Shown: positions 11,745-23,910, counted from the stretch's first letter. The stretch: 64,000 nt of DNA from Sternotherus odoratus (GCA_032164245.1 JAVMKO010000003.1:33479390-33543389), one strand, 5' to 3'. Notes: generated by a model from the sequence alone, not told the origin. A program made the numbers and translations.

Positions 11745-11910
11745 TCAGGACTATGGGCCAGATTCATGACTATCCTCTTGCTACTTTGTGCTGCTCCAGT
11801 GATGCAAAGCAGCTGTAAATCAGCCTCCTAAACTAGGTTTACAGCAGTTTTGAATCACTGAAGCAGCATAAAGTACCCAGAGGATAGCTGGGGTTGTGGC
11901 CTTATAATTG
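11745..11910. repeat. Foldback repeat (palindromic MITE)
   Basis: Two arms, 11769-11826 and 11836-11891, are imperfect inverted copies: GACTATCCTCTTGCTACTTT on the left pairs with a copy read backwards on the right, at roughly 80 percent identity. No coding content is present and target duplications are not clear. Confidence 0.6.
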
Positions 11911-12164
11911 TAGTTCTGAGATAACATTTCTTGGCACTCAGTGTCCTAACCCATGAAGAAAGCACCCTTTCATGCCCACAAAATGTACCACCAGCACTGA
12001 CAACCTTTCAAGATTTTGCCTTTTGGAAATAAAGGGCAAGATTCTATTTTCCTTCTTGATCCTGAACATCACAAGCAGACTCATTGTAGGTCATTGAGTA
12101 ATGGGACACTCAATATGAGTATGATTATACGGATTAGACAAAAATGATTTGAAACTGTAACAGA

Positions 12165-12220
12165 AACAGATGTTGTTCCAATAAAAGATATTACCTCATC
12201 TGCCTTGTCTCTGGACATTG
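12165..12220 (-). repeat. Fragment of the 'CCAACTTCTGTTGG' repeat
   Basis: Read on the minus strand it contains CAAGGCAGATGAGGTAATAT and TTTTATTGGAACAACA, matching the repeat at 20020-20110. Confidence 0.5.
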
Positions 12221-12599
12221 TAATATCATTTTAGTTTAAATTTTTACCTTTGAGAACTCTTTCACAAATAAATATATTAAATTGCTGAGATTCACTGTGT
12301 GAAGGTAGATCCTTGCTTCTGCATACAGTCCCACTTATGTCATTGGTGCTCCAACATTCAACAGTTTCAGGAGTGGGGTCCTGTTTCATAGATCTTCAGT
12401 ATCAGGTAAAGAGGCAAAATACTTCCCTCAAATATTTGAATATGCAACTCCATAAGAACCAAACATATGTATTTAAAAAAAGAATATTGCCCACAGATTC
12501 TACTTTGGGGCATGTAAATAACTGATCATACTAGATGCACTAAGCTCATGTAGTGGTATTCACATATTAAAACTAAACTTCAAATGAGGAATTCTTTGC

Positions 12600-12885
12600 A
12601 AATATATTTCCTCTATATATTACATTGGTTGAGATACTGCTAGAATATTGCATTCAGTTCTGATGTGCACATTTCAAAAAAGATGATGACGAATAGGAGA
12701 AGACTCAGAGAAAAGCCAGAAGAACTATTTAAAGGTTGGAAAACATACCTTACAGTATAAGACTTAAGAAGCTCAATCTATTTAGATTACTGGAAAGAAG
12801 GATAAGAGTTGACTTGATCATGGTCAGACTAGGTGATTTCAATGATACTGTCTGGTCTTAAAATCTGTTAATCAGTCTGAACCAT
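12600..12885 (+). mobile_element. Old CR1 LINE fragment
   Basis: The order of recognisable pieces matches the CR1 ORF2 tail: CATTCAGTTCTGATGTGCAC, then an AAAGATGATGACGAA-like block, then GGTTGGAAAACATACCT, then GAGTTGACTTGATCATGGTC. The copy is heavily diverged with no open frame. Confidence 0.65.
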
Positions 12886-15297
12886 TACTGATGACAGAAA
12901 ATAGCCCCAATACTGTTTCTTTTCCCCCATGGTGAATCCAGAGCAACTTTTGTTTGAACTTAAAGGAATTTATTTTGTACTTAAAGCAGAATAAATATGA
13001 ATGCATGCACATGCACACACCTGCAGAGTCATGTTATGGAAGCTGGTTACAATGTGAGAGTTTCCTAAGTTAATTACAATCAAGATTTGAGAGGCAAGGG
13101 ATTATTCAACATTCTTGTTTCAAAGGGTTGTTCTAACCTGAAAATTTCTCTACCTACTGTTGAACCAAGTTAAATCAGTTGGCTTGATTCCACTACTTGG
13201 TAGTCTGATTATTTTTTTTTAATAAATGTTCATACTGACTGCAAAATGGGTATAAAACATTACTACAGTGATTTGGTAGAAATTTACATGCACTTTGCCA
13301 GGTGTAAATGACTATACAACATGCAAGACAGTAGAGAAATTGGACTTTGTGTATGCAAGCAGTCCTGTAAGTATTAGCTAAACACTCCTTAGCTGCAATT
13401 AATACATTTAAAGAGATAGGATCCAGACAGGTCAACACATTTCCAAAAGTAGCTTTTGCTGACTCAGTTCATAGTCCAATGTTAGCATCCGCGCACAGTA
13501 GATAACCAATGAAGCCCTGACGCTGGAAGCTATTCCATGTAGGTGCTGGTATCCACCAGCACAGAACAGATTATAGGACTACAGCTAAAAACATTTAATG
13601 CCATTTGTTTTGGATATTGCCACAATTTGCTAGGTGAAGTGCCAACACAAAGGGAAGTCCCAAATTCTGAGTGCCAGATTGTGCAACTCTTATATGAAAT
13701 CAGTGGGGCTACTCCTATAAGTAAATAAATGCTCATCAGCATGAAGAAGGGTTTTACAATTAAGATTAGAGCCAGCAAGATATTAAATTATTCATCTTTA
13801 TAAATATAGATGGATATAATTTAGCGAATGGTGCAAGGGTTCATATGATGGATTCTGTTATTTTGTGACATATTGACTTACGCCGAAAATCTTTATGCCG
13901 AACAAGATTCAGATGGCATTCAGCCACAAATTGGCAACTTCCATTAGGAAAAAAAACACCTGCTGAGCTTCAAGTGAGATAGGTGGAAGAACTACTTCTA
14001 AACATGGCAAAGTGCCTAGTATTACCTCAGAATGTGCACAAGGATGGTGCTATTGAATCATCTACCGTTGGCTCACCTCAGAGATATGAGAAGTACATAA
14101 CCCTGAGCTATCATTGTCTATGCAGAGCATGGAAGCATTGTAAAAGACAACCTAATTATGTCACTTAACACTGCAATTCCACTGAAAAAAGAAGAGTTCA
14201 AAGAAGCAGAAAAGGTCAATGTGGCTTCACAAGGGACTGCTAAAATATCTCAACATAGCAAGTGTAAAAGAAACTAAGAGAATTCTAATTGATGTGAAAC
14301 ACTATCTGATACGATTTCTAGGACTGTCCTCAGGACTACATTTGCCTGCAGGAAAAAAAAATTGAAATGGTTCAAATTTCATTTATTCCACAGTTTAATT
14401 TCCATCAGAATAGTAACTTTAATTATAAAAAAACAAAACAGGTAGTCCATCTGACATTCAGTGGAGCTTAGGCAAAAGTTTGCCAGATCAGTTTACTCTT
14501 TCAGATATGTATAGGGAGTGGACGTCTGATTCTCTTGATCAGAAAATCTAGAAATATGGGTGAGAAACCAATTCTTGTCTTACATTAGAAACTTTTTGGA
14601 TTTCATTGATTCTTCCTGAACATGTAAGTAGCTGAAAGTCAGCTGAGCCTCTGTGAAAACCAGATAAAAGGAAATTAAACACATCCCTGACCAAGGCTTT
14701 CTTAAAACTGATGCCCAAGAGAGCATACTTGGCTGAAAAAAGTGTCTCTCCTGGATTTTAGCAGCTAGTCTTTTGACTAGGTAAGTCCAAAAAACTCATT
14801 CTTTCCGTCTCCAGGTAGAAAGGAAAAAAATGCTGAGAACCAGGAAGGTACCAAAGAAAGGGGGGGGGAGCAGGACTGATGTGTAAAACAAGAAAAAATG
14901 GCAGTGCTGCTATTTATCATCTGGTAAATCTAGTTTTAATTACTAGTAATGACAATGGTACAAAATATTTGGAGGAAAAAAAATCTGTAAACAGCTGAAG
15001 GATAATGGATTCAGGAGTAATATACTCTATTATCTTAAAACGGGAGGGAGATAGACAAAGTGAGCTAAAAATATTTTTCAGTCACTAATATCTAAGGTTC
15101 TATCGTGTAATTATCAGTGTTGGCTACTTGATGATAACTCTTAGAAGATAAATGTGAAAAATTAATAGATGAAGAGTATGTCTGCATCAAGTAAAGCACT
15201 TGCTATAGTGTTTTCTGAAAACTTAATTGAAAGATTAATTCAAACTGTCTTAGATAAGTGCTCTGAATTATATTATTATATTTTCTTTTATTATTAA

Positions 15298-16321
15298 CTA
15301 GCGAAAATACCCGGCGTTGCTCGGGTCCGTCAGAGGTGGGGAGGGGGCAGAGAGCTGAGCGAGAGCGGGGTCCGTTGGAGGGGGGAGGGGGCAGAGAGCA
15401 AACCTGACACCCCCACCTCACCCCCCCGACCAAGCCCGACACCCCCACCTCACTTACCCCTCGACCAACCCCGACTCACATTTTCACCCCCCCACCCAAA
15501 CCCAACACCCCCACGTCACCCCCCTACCAACCCCAACACCCCCACGTCACCCCCCTACCAACCCCAACACCCCCTGACCAACACCCACACCTCACCCCCC
15601 GTAGACCAAACCTGACACACCCACCTCACTTCCCCCCCAACCAAACCCGACACCCCTACCTACCACCACAAACAAACCTGACACCCACACCTCACTTACT
15701 ACTCGACCAACCCTGACCCCCCTCCTCAGCCCCCCAATCAAACCCAACACCCCACCTTACCCCCCCCACCAAACCCAACACCACCTGACCAACCCCAACA
15801 CCCACCCCTCACCCACCCCGACACCTTCCCACCAGATGAAACCCAACACCCCCAGCTCACTTACCCCGTGACCTAAACCGACACCCCCACCTCACCCCTG
15901 ACCAAACCCGACACCCCTACCTCACTTACCCTCCGACCAAACCCAACTCGGGTCCGTCGGAGGTGGGGAGGGGGCAGAGAGCTGAGGGATTCCGGAGTCC
16001 GTTGGAGGGGGGAGGGGGCAGAGAGCTGAGTGAGTGCGGGGTCCATTGGAGGGGGTATTATGACATCTTAACTATGTCACAGAAAACAGCAGCTGCCCAG
16101 CTGATGTGATTGGCCTTTAAAGAATTTCACCCCTGGGGGGCGTCAGAGGTGAGATTTGAAAAATTTTCGACTCTTACCCTGATTAGGACCCTAAGACCTA
16201 TAACTGTACCAAATTTCAAGTCTCTAGCTCAAACGGTGTGGAAGGAGTAAGTGCACATACATACATACATACACGCATACATACACGCACGCATACACCA
16301 TTTGACTTTTATATATATAGA
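15298..16321 (-). mobile_element. Non-autonomous Helitron with C-rich minisatellite
   Basis: Read on the minus strand the element starts TCTATATATATAAAAGTC and ends in CTAG. Eleven bases before the end is a hairpin with an ACCCG/CGGGT stem. It sits exactly between A (15297) and T (16322) without a target duplication, as Helitrons do. The interior (about 15390-15960) is a decayed array of roughly 35-40 bp C-rich units (CACCCCCACCTCACTTACCC-like). Outside the array it shares the right 280 bp with the element at 57527-57947. It encodes no Rep/helicase. Confidence 0.85.
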
Positions 16322-16349
16322 TATATCTATTTGGATATCTTGATTCTTT

Positions 16350-16870
16350 TTGCAAAACATGTCCAAGATATGGCCTTTGTATCCATTCATACATTTAAAG
16401 CCCTCATCCAGGCTTTCATCATCGCATGTCTCCATTGCTATATCATGTTTCTCTCAGACCCTGACAAATGCAACTTTGTCCTGCTCATACCTATTCAGAA
16501 TGCCACTGCAAACATTTTAATAACTCATCATTTTGACAAAGTACTGTCCCTTTGAATCCCTCCACTGGTTTCCCTTTCTCTATCAAACCAAACATAAGCT
16601 GTTTTTGTTCAGTTTCAAGGTCCTTCACAGTCAACCACCACCCTATCTATCGTATCTAATTCAGTATTGAATTTTCAATGCACATCCGATGACAGCTGTC
16701 ACTTTTCACTTGTTAAATTTAAAAAAAAAAAGCATCTTCATGCTTTCTCCCAGGCTTACCCATATACTTGGGAAGTGCTCCCTGTAAACACTCGTACAGC
16801 CACCTCACTATCCTTCTCCAAATCCCTCTTTAAAAATCTGCTTTGCTGTAATGTCTATATTACCTTTGTA
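16350..16870 (+). mobile_element. L2-like LINE fragment, ORF2 C-terminus
   Basis: The stretch matches the C-terminal part of vertebrate L2-type LINE ORF2. Cues are GCCCTCATCCAGGCTTTCAT, CTCATACCTATTCAGAATGC, TTTGAATCCCTCCACTGG and CTTGGGAAGTGCTCCCTGTA, in order. It is diverged and interrupted by an A-run near 16719. It lies directly 3' of the Helitron. Confidence 0.75.
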
Positions 16871-16904
16871 ATAGGTAGTTACTGGCTTGAAGTGTTCTGT
16901 GTGG

Positions 16905-16985
16905 TTCAGAAGCTTGCCTCTGTCAACAACAGAAGTTGGTTCAATAAAATATATCACCTCACTTACCATATCTCTCTGAAATACC
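16905..16985 (-). repeat. Fragment of the 'CCAACTTCTGTTGG' repeat
   Basis: The minus strand reads GTGAGGTGATATATTTTATT and then GAACCAACTTCTGTTG, as at 20020-20110. Confidence 0.5.
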
Positions 16986-18060
16986 TAGGTAATTCTCATG
17001 TGCCATTTTGCGGAATTAAAAAGAAAATCACAGAGAAATGTATTTTACCTTGCAATTTATTTTAATTATTTCACATACAGTTTTCCATTAATGCAGATTT
17101 ATTTCTGCAGCCTCTATTATTTTCATTGTTTGACTTCTATTTGTTAAATTCTGAATTATTCAAGGTAGTCATACAGAGTATATAGATAACTTCTGGTGTA
17201 TAATGATCAAAACATTTAATACCTTAATACTTTTCTGAACCCCTCTCTCCTAACTGACCACAATACATCATATTTAATTCAAACACTCCTCTGGAGGGAT
17301 CAACTTTATGTGATAGAGAGAATACACTAATTGTTAGAACTCTTTAGGCTTGGTTTTGAAAACTGTCTTTGAGAGAAAATGCAAGATAAATAGTTTTGAA
17401 TAAAATACGTAAAATTAAAGAGATTTACTGAGGAATTTTTAGTTTTAAAAAATCAGCACTGAATTATGTTCTTTGCTTTTAGAAGCCAAAGTCTCCTAAT
17501 TTTTAAGAATACACTAAACAATTCTGAATCACTATCAAATATATTGTCACTCTGTGTTTCATAATAATATCAATTGCCTGAATGACAATGCTCCAGGGAA
17601 GAATGTACTTGCCTAGTGTAAACCACTCAAAGAGAGAGAATGCTAACATTTTTATACTACCATATGTTACAGTAACAGAATGTTGATTCCAGTTTGTTTC
17701 TGGGGTTGTGTGTGGCCTCACACATGCTCCACTAAGAGACATAATCAGCTAACACACCTAGAGGCAAAATCCTGACCCTGGAATCATGACAATGTTGGTG
17801 TGGTTCTACTGTACAAGGTAGGAAAGAGGACAGGCTTCCAGGGAGCAGGAGCTTCACAGTTGGCATGCATTTCTTACGAAATTTAGAGCTCTGCTCCAAA
17901 TGAGCTCTTGCCTGTCAGCATGAGTGGGACAATGATAGCGGAAGGAGGGAAATTGAGTGAATCTACCCTTCTTTGCCAGGGAGGGTGTAGTTCAGAGAAG
18001 TAGCTTTAGGGTACAATCCTAAAACAAAGAATCTTCTCTTGTGTCCCTCTCTGTTGACAC

Positions 18061-18140
18061 TCAGTCCAACGTTATCAATTAAATATTAAATATATTTAAT
18101 CAAATATTTAATATTTTAAATATTATCCATTAAATATTTC
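18061..18140. repeat. AT-rich palindromic block
   Basis: Short TTAAATATT/AATATTTAA motifs are repeated in both orientations, giving overlapping hairpins. There is no coding or mobile-element signature. Confidence 0.5.
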
Positions 18141-18214
18141 AGTTTTTCAAGTCAGATTCAGGTGGGGATTTAGGCACCATTCACAAAACTGGATGAGGTG
18201 ATGTTAGTGCCCTT

Positions 18215-18700
18215 GTACCCTTTAGATCAGCAGTTCAGTACTAAGTTCAGTACTTATTCCATGAAGAGGGAGACCTTGGTTAAAATCCCTGCTCCAGAGT
18301 GCACACCACCAGAAAGCAGGTGTTTGATCTTGGATCTTCCACAAGCCAGAGAAGCATCCTAACCCCCAGGCTACTGAGGTAGGAATCTGTGTTGCTGAAG
18401 TGGTTCCACTTTGTATAAATAAATATTTACTGGCAGAGGGACTGGAACTTGTCTGTTCCCCCTCCCAGGTAAAAATCTGAACCACTGAACTTGAGTCATT
18501 CTCATTCTGTCTGGCACAATGCCTATGCAAACATGTGGAACAGTTTCAACAAGAGAGACAGAAAAACTCACCTCAGAATACCCTTCACCCCAGTAATTAG
18601 GGCATTTAGCTGAGATGGGGGGAGTGACTTGGGTTCAAATTCCTCTTCTAGATCAGGATTTGAACCCAAGTCTCCCTGCTTCCAGCAGGTATAAGTCAGG
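18215..18700. repeat. Foldback repeat with tRNA-like B-box motifs
   Basis: The block contains several tRNA-like 'ggttcaaatcc' motifs in opposite orientations. The clearest is a hairpin at 18631-18680, where GACTTGGGTTCAAATTCCT faces its near-perfect complement across a 12-base loop. Similar motifs lie near 18265-18290 and 18310-18345. It looks like a SINE-derived inverted repeat, not a tRNA gene: no anticodon arm or acceptor stem fits. Confidence 0.55.
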
Positions 18701-20019
18701 CATTCCCATTTTTATGAATCTCGCCCTTTATTTCCTTGGTTTTTATTACCAAAAAAATAAAAAATAAAAAAAATCAGAAATAGAATGACTTGTTTTGGAT
18801 CAAATAAAACACTTATTCTGACATGAAACATTTTGTTTCGAGTTGAATAAAATATTTTGTTTTATCTGATGTTTTGATTCACAATATATTCTGGAAAAAA
18901 TATTTTGGTTTGGCCCATGCAATTTTTTTAAAAACATATTTTTGCAACTGCCAGTGAACCAAAATTAAACACCTTCCCACTCCTCCACCCCCACACATTT
19001 GAAGAGATGTAAATAGGAGTACAAGGTGCTCCTGCTGAGGGCAAAGTTAACATGCGGCACTATGTCTTTTGTATGGGGAAGGCTCCTATGCTGCCCTGAT
19101 TTTGAAGAGCCTAGTTGCTGCTTATCCACTGCACCTCCCTCTTCTTTCCTATGAAAATTTTCTGTGAAGAAACAATTTAAACAGTCTCACATCTAGACAA
19201 TCAACTCAATGAAATAACAATGGGCTTGGATGTATAGTACTGTTATTAAATGGTATAGGGAATTTATTTTCTTAGTGTAAAATGTAATGAACTCAAAATA
19301 AGTGAGATCATTTTAGCCAGATAGTAGCTCTTGAGTGACCAATTTTAAACTGGAGCATAAACTTGAGCCTCAAAAGAGTAAGCAACAATAGCACCATTTC
19401 ATTTTCAGCTAGCTGGTATATTGCTACTTTTTGGAAGCATTATTGAGTAAAAGCTAAAATCTCAAGATTAAATCTTTTACTTGTAAAGATAGTCTAAAAT
19501 AGACAAGCAACAATTGTGCCTTAATCTCTTTCAATCAGTCTTTCAACCATCTGTAACTGAATTAAGCCTGTGCAACTCTATTTTTGATCAAATTGCTTGC
19601 TTGAGTCTATTAATTTATAATTTATTATATGCTTTATTATATGCTTTTATGTTCTCACATAAAAGTGAATATATTTAATTCTACAAATGAATCCTTCAAA
19701 GAAGGACTAGCTTTTAAAAAAGACTGCATGCTAATTATTATTCAGTTTTGAGGAATATTTAAATATAGGTTATACATACATTTGCAAGTGTATACAAACA
19801 CAGACTGAGAAATGAAACATGGACATGTATTGAGGGAAATATATACATATTATATAACAAAAAAGTTTAAGAACAGTAAAATTGCGGAGTTATGCACTTA
19901 AAATTTAGGTCATGCCAGATTTCAGATTGCTCATGCAACCTTAATTCAGTCCCTTTGTGTGTATGCAATATGGTATGGTATTTAAGTACATGTCATGTAA
20001 CAATTTTATCTGTGACACA

Positions 20020-20110
20020 AGGTAGGTGAAGTAACATCTTTTATTAGGCCAACTTCTGTTGGTGAGAGAAAACCTTGCAAGCTTGCACAGATCTCCTCTT
20101 AAGGTCTGAG
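20020..20110 (+). repeat. Best copy of the 'CCAACTTCTGTTGG' repeat
   Basis: The copy reads GACACAAGGTAGGTGAAGTA, then GGCCAACTTCTGTTGGTGAG, then TTGCACAGATCTCCTCTTAA. The CTTGCAAGCTTGC/cttcttcagg-like layout recalls Penelope terminal repeats. It abuts the CR1 fragment at 20110. Confidence 0.55.
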
Positions 20111-20560
20111 AAATGTATTCAGTGTGCCACAGCTACATACAAGCTACACTGAATTTCATCTGCCATTTTGTTGCCCAGTCACCCAGTTTTCAGAGAGCCC
20201 TTTATAACTCTTCACAGGCTGTTTTGGACATAACCATCTTGAATAATTTTGTATATGTTGTAAACTTTGCCACCTTACTGTTTACTAGTTACCAGATCAT
20301 TTATGAACATGTTGAACAGCACAGGTATCAATTCAGATCTTTGGAAGACCCCCTCTATTTAGCTCCCTCAGATTGTGAAATCCCTCAGATTGTGAAATCT
20401 GAGCATTTATTTCTACTCTTTGGTTCATATCTTAACCAGTACTGACCTTCCCTCTTACCCCATGAACTGCTTACTTTGGTTAAGAGCCTTTAGTGAAGGA
20501 CCTTTTCAAAGGCTTTCTGAAAGTTCAAGTACATTGTACCCAGTGGATCACCCTTGTCCA
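20110..20560 (-). mobile_element. Old CR1 LINE fragment
   Basis: Diverged pieces match an inner segment of CR1 read on the minus strand: CTGCCATTTTGTTGCCCAGT, AATTTTGTATATGTTGTAAA, TTATGAACATGTTGAACAGC and TTTTCAAAGGCTTTCTGAAA. Related segments are at 6340-6640 and 31000-32090. Confidence 0.6.
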
Positions 20561-21780
20561 CATGGCTGTGGACGTCCTCGGAGAATTCTAATTACACCTG
20601 TGATGGCGGAGTTCTGGGTGGTGTACTTAAGTAACTGGAGAGACTTGGAGGGGATCAACATTTGTCTTTGGGCCTACGGACATATCCCCCCAAAAGGGGT
20701 ACTAGGTACAATCTGTCTAAGAGATCATATTTAAAGGCAGCATCTGCATCTACTGAGATACAGGAGGCTTAGAAGCATGCAGAATTCTAAGGCTGAAATC
20801 CAATATAGCAGTCTGGTGTCTACTATAAGGGAAGATTCTGCCAGGGCTGTAACATGATCACATACTATTTTCCCCACAGGATCCTTGTCTCTGTTAATGC
20901 TGAAATATTCCAAAAGAATTCAGTCTGAAGCAGACACCCAGCATTGAAAAGTTCAGCCTGAATGGCTGCAATTTGGCAGTTAAAAACAACCAAACCCAAG
21001 ATCTTATAATGGAAACTGTTTTCATCTTTAACTATTAGACTCACTGACAGCTCTGCCTATCATTAAATTCCTTTAAAGTGTTAGTGTGCTACCGAATAGG
21101 AAGACTATATGATTATATTCAGTTATATATGATGAACTGAATAATAATATACTGATTTAATGTAACACATATTTTAGTATTTAAAGGCAATTTCCCTTAC
21201 TTCATTTACTTGCTGTTGACACATTAATATACTCTGCCTTGTTGAGATTCACTGAATTGCAATTTGTTGGTAGTTTATAAAATGCCATTGCATTAACTTG
21301 CATGTTAGAAGGATGCATTAAATTAGAAAAGGAGATTTCAAATAACAGTAACAATTTGCAATTTATTAATCCACCTCAAATTGTTATTTGAATACCGTTC
21401 TTTAAAATCCAAGTTTTACACTGCCACCAAAAGAAAAAAAAAGTCAGATATATTCTGCAGGGTAACAAATACCCATTTTGAGTTTATAGTCTCACTAGGT
21501 AGTTCCTTTAAACTGCAACACCATCTTATGCATTAACACATAAAATAGATTTTTTGTAAATCTTAGAATGTTGTCTCATCATTTTGCCCCAGACTTACCA
21601 GGACTATTTAATAGATCCTTAACTTCCTGGTGGCTTGCCAGGATTACCCATAGTATCCTTACAACTATTGGTGAGTGGGATCTAGGATCAAATTTTATGT
21701 AGTGTAGTACACGTAAATTACCAGGTGCCAAAAAGAATGAGGAGTACTTGTGCCACCTTAGAGACTAACAAATTTATTTG

Positions 21781-21825
21781 GGCATAAACTTTCATGGGCT
21801 AAAACCCACTTCATCAGATGTATAG
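21781..21825 (-). ncRNA. Hammerhead-ribozyme-like motif in Penelope terminal repeat
   Basis: The minus strand reads ...CAT-CTGATGA-A, then a hairpin GTGGG/CCCAT, then GAAA-GTTT-ATG. This is the order of a hammerhead core (CUGAUGA, stem II, GAAA, cleavage region), with CAT/ATG able to form stem I. One extra A lies between the core and stem II. Hammerhead motifs are known in Penelope-like terminal repeats. The activity of this copy is untested. Confidence 0.6.
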
Positions 21826-21832
21826 AGTGGAA

Positions 21833-22512
21833 ACTACAATCCATCGGTGATCTTCCAGAAAACACCATCCTTGTCACTATGGATGTAGATGCCCTCTATA
21901 CCAACATTTCACAGAAGGATGGACTATAAGCCATCAGGAACAGTATCCCAGATAATGTCACAGCAAACCTGGTGGCTGAACTTTGTGACTTTGTCCTCAC
22001 TCACAACTATTTCACATTTGTGGACAATATATACCTTCAAGTCAGTGGCACTGCTATGGGTACTCACATGGCCTCACACTATGCCAATGTCTTAATGGCT
22101 GACTTAGAAAAACGCTTCCTTAGCTCACATCCCTTAATGCCCCTACTCTACTTGCACTACATTGATGACATATCCATCATCTGGACACATGGAAAAAAAG
22201 CCCTTGAGGAATTCCACCATGATTTCAGCAATTTCCATCCCACCATCAACCTCAGCCTGGACCAATCCACACAAGCGATCCACTTCCTGGACATTACAGT
22301 GCTAATAAGCGATGATCACATAAGCACCTCCCTATACCAGAAACTACTGACGACTATACTTACATACCTCCAGTTTCCATTAAGGACAAAACATAAGATC
22401 CATTGTCTACAGCAAAGCTCTAAGATACAACCACATTTGCTCCAATCCCTCAGACAGAGACAAACACCTACAAAAACTCTATCAAGTGTTCTTAAAACTC
22501 CACCCACCTGCT
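21833..22512 (+). pseudogene. Penelope-like reverse transcriptase fragment
   Basis: The plus strand encodes reverse transcriptase motifs A (TMDVDALYTNIS), B (VSGTAMGTHMASHYANVLM) and C (YIDDISIIW), followed by HFLDITVLI. The order and the YIDD box are those of Penelope-like elements. The frame is interrupted by a TAA at 21927-21929 and shifted after the TTILTY region near 22360, beyond which it no longer matches the family. The N-terminal third of the protein is missing because the element starts directly with the terminal repeat. It would have copied element RNA primed by a nicked chromosome end. Confidence 0.88.
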
Positions 22513-22594
22513 GAAGTGAAGACAAAGATTGACAGAACTGGAAGAGTACCCAGAATTCACCTACTACAGGAGAGGCCCAAGAAAGAAAGTAACA

Positions 22595-23029
22595 GAATGC
22601 CACTAATCAGAGGGGTAGCCATGTTAGTCTGGAATAGCAGAGGTAACAAAGAGTCCTGTGGCACCTTAAAGACTAACTATAAAGTTTTGAAGCATAAGCT
22701 TTCGTGGGCTAATACCCACTTCGTCGGATGCAAGCAGTGGAAGAGTCCAGAGGCAGGTATAGATAAATAGTCAGGAAGCAGGTAGGAGGTAACAAGCTTA
22801 GTCCAATCAGGCTGAACCAGCTTGTTATCTCAAATCAGGGAGGGTGAGATATTCTTCCAGCAGCTGAATTGAAGGTGTGAACTCGGAGGGAGGAGAAGCT
22901 GTTTTTGTAATTAGCAAGCCACTCAAGGTCTTTGTTCAGTCCCAGATTGACCGTGTTAAATTTGCAAATGAATTGCAGCTCTGCAGTTTCTCTTTGCAGT
23001 CTAGTCTTGAAGTTTTTTTGCTGCAGTAG
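22595..23029 (-). mobile_element. Second Penelope copy inserted within the first
   Basis: Read on the minus strand, it starts with coding sequence for the end of a GIY-YIG protein (QKNFKTRLQRETAELQFICK, then LEWLANYKNSFSSL). It continues through an untranslated part and ends in the terminal repeat, at GGCTACCCCTCTGATTAG. It is a 5'-truncated relative of the copy at 43093-43425. Removing it rejoins the surrounding element's reading (GAATGCCACT with GTTGTCACCCTC). Confidence 0.8.
22689..22735 (-). ncRNA. Hammerhead-like motif, second Penelope family
   Basis: The minus strand reads GCAT-CCGACGA-A, stem II GTGGG/CCCAC, GAAA-GCTT-ATGC. Stem I (GCAT with ATGC) and stem II are perfect. The core has C in place of two U residues (CCGACGA for CUGAUGA), which should impair cleavage. 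AGCT is self-complementary, so a short stem III would have to form between two copies. Confidence 0.5.
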
Positions 23030-23289
23030 TTGTCACCCTCAGCCGCCAACTAAAACATCTCCAGCGCATCATAAAAGATTTACAACCTAAAGGACAATAT
23101 CTCACTCTCACAGATCTTAGGAGATAGGCCAGTCCTTGCTTACAGACAGCCTCCTAACCTGAAGCAAATACTCGCCAGCAACCTCACACCCCACAACAGA
23201 AACACCAACCCAGGAAACAATCCTTGAAATAAAGCTCGGTGCTAACTGTGTATACATATTTATTTCAAGTGACACCATGATAGACCTAA

Positions 23290-23610
23290 TCACATCAGCC
23301 ATGACATCAGGGGCTCGTTCACCTGCACATCTACCAATGTGATATATGCCATCATGTGCCAGCAATGCCCCTCTGCCATGTACACTGGCCAGACAGGACA
23401 TCCTCTACACAAAAGAATAAATGGACACAAATCTGACCTCAGGCACCATAACATTCAAAAACCAGTAGCAGAACACTTCAATCTCTCTGGCCACTTAGTA
23501 ACCAACCTAAAGGTAATAATTCTTCAACAAAAAAATTTCAAAAATAGACTCCAATTAGAAACTACTGAACTGGAATTAATTTGCAAATTGGATACCATTA
23601 AATGAGACTC
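23290..23610 (+). pseudogene. Penelope GIY-YIG endonuclease fragment
   Basis: The plus strand encodes the C-terminal nuclease of a Penelope-like element. Visible are the metal-binding cysteines (TCTSTNVIYAIMCQQC), the altered GIY-YIG core (IYAIM...MYTGQTG), the catalytic-type Arg region (RINGHKSD) and Glu (KPVAEHFNLSGH), and a helical tail (KNFKNRLQLETTELELICKL). This stretch is open from at least 23339 to 23605. In the family this domain nicks the target DNA to prime reverse transcription. Upstream sequence (23030-23290) is the same element but has stops. Confidence 0.88.
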
Positions 23611-23867
23611 GAATAAAGAATGGGAGTCTCTCGGTCATTACACAAACTGAAATCTATTTCCCCTTGTTAATTTTTCCCTACTGTTACTCACATCTTCTTG
23701 TCAACTGTTTGAAATGGGCCATCCATTTATCACTACAAAAAGTTTTTTTTTCTCCTGCTGATAACAGCTCACCTTAATTAATTAGCCTCTTAGAGTTGGT
23801 ATGGCAACTCTTATCTTTGCATGTTCTTTGCATATATATGCAGAGAACATGTGAAGATCTTCTGACT

Positions 23868-23910
23868 CTGTTGAAATAGGTTTTAGTCCATTAAAGATTA
23901 TGCCCAAATA
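23868..23910 (+). ncRNA. Degraded hammerhead-like motif
   Basis: This is the plus-strand counterpart in the right terminal repeat of the large Penelope element: CTGTTGAAAT, AGGTTTTAGTCC, ATTAAAG, ATTATGCCC. It aligns with the motif at 21781-21825 but has lost core residues. Confidence 0.4.

Noticed and set aside
16667..17065. 132-codon plus-strand open frame
   Set aside because: It overlaps the end of an L2-like LINE in a frame that does not follow the LINE protein, and continues into another repeat.
18620..18685. tRNA gene, suggested by tRNA-like B-box sequence
   Set aside because: The motif is present in both orientations as a hairpin, and no cloverleaf with an anticodon arm can be drawn. 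A foldback SINE-type repeat fits better.
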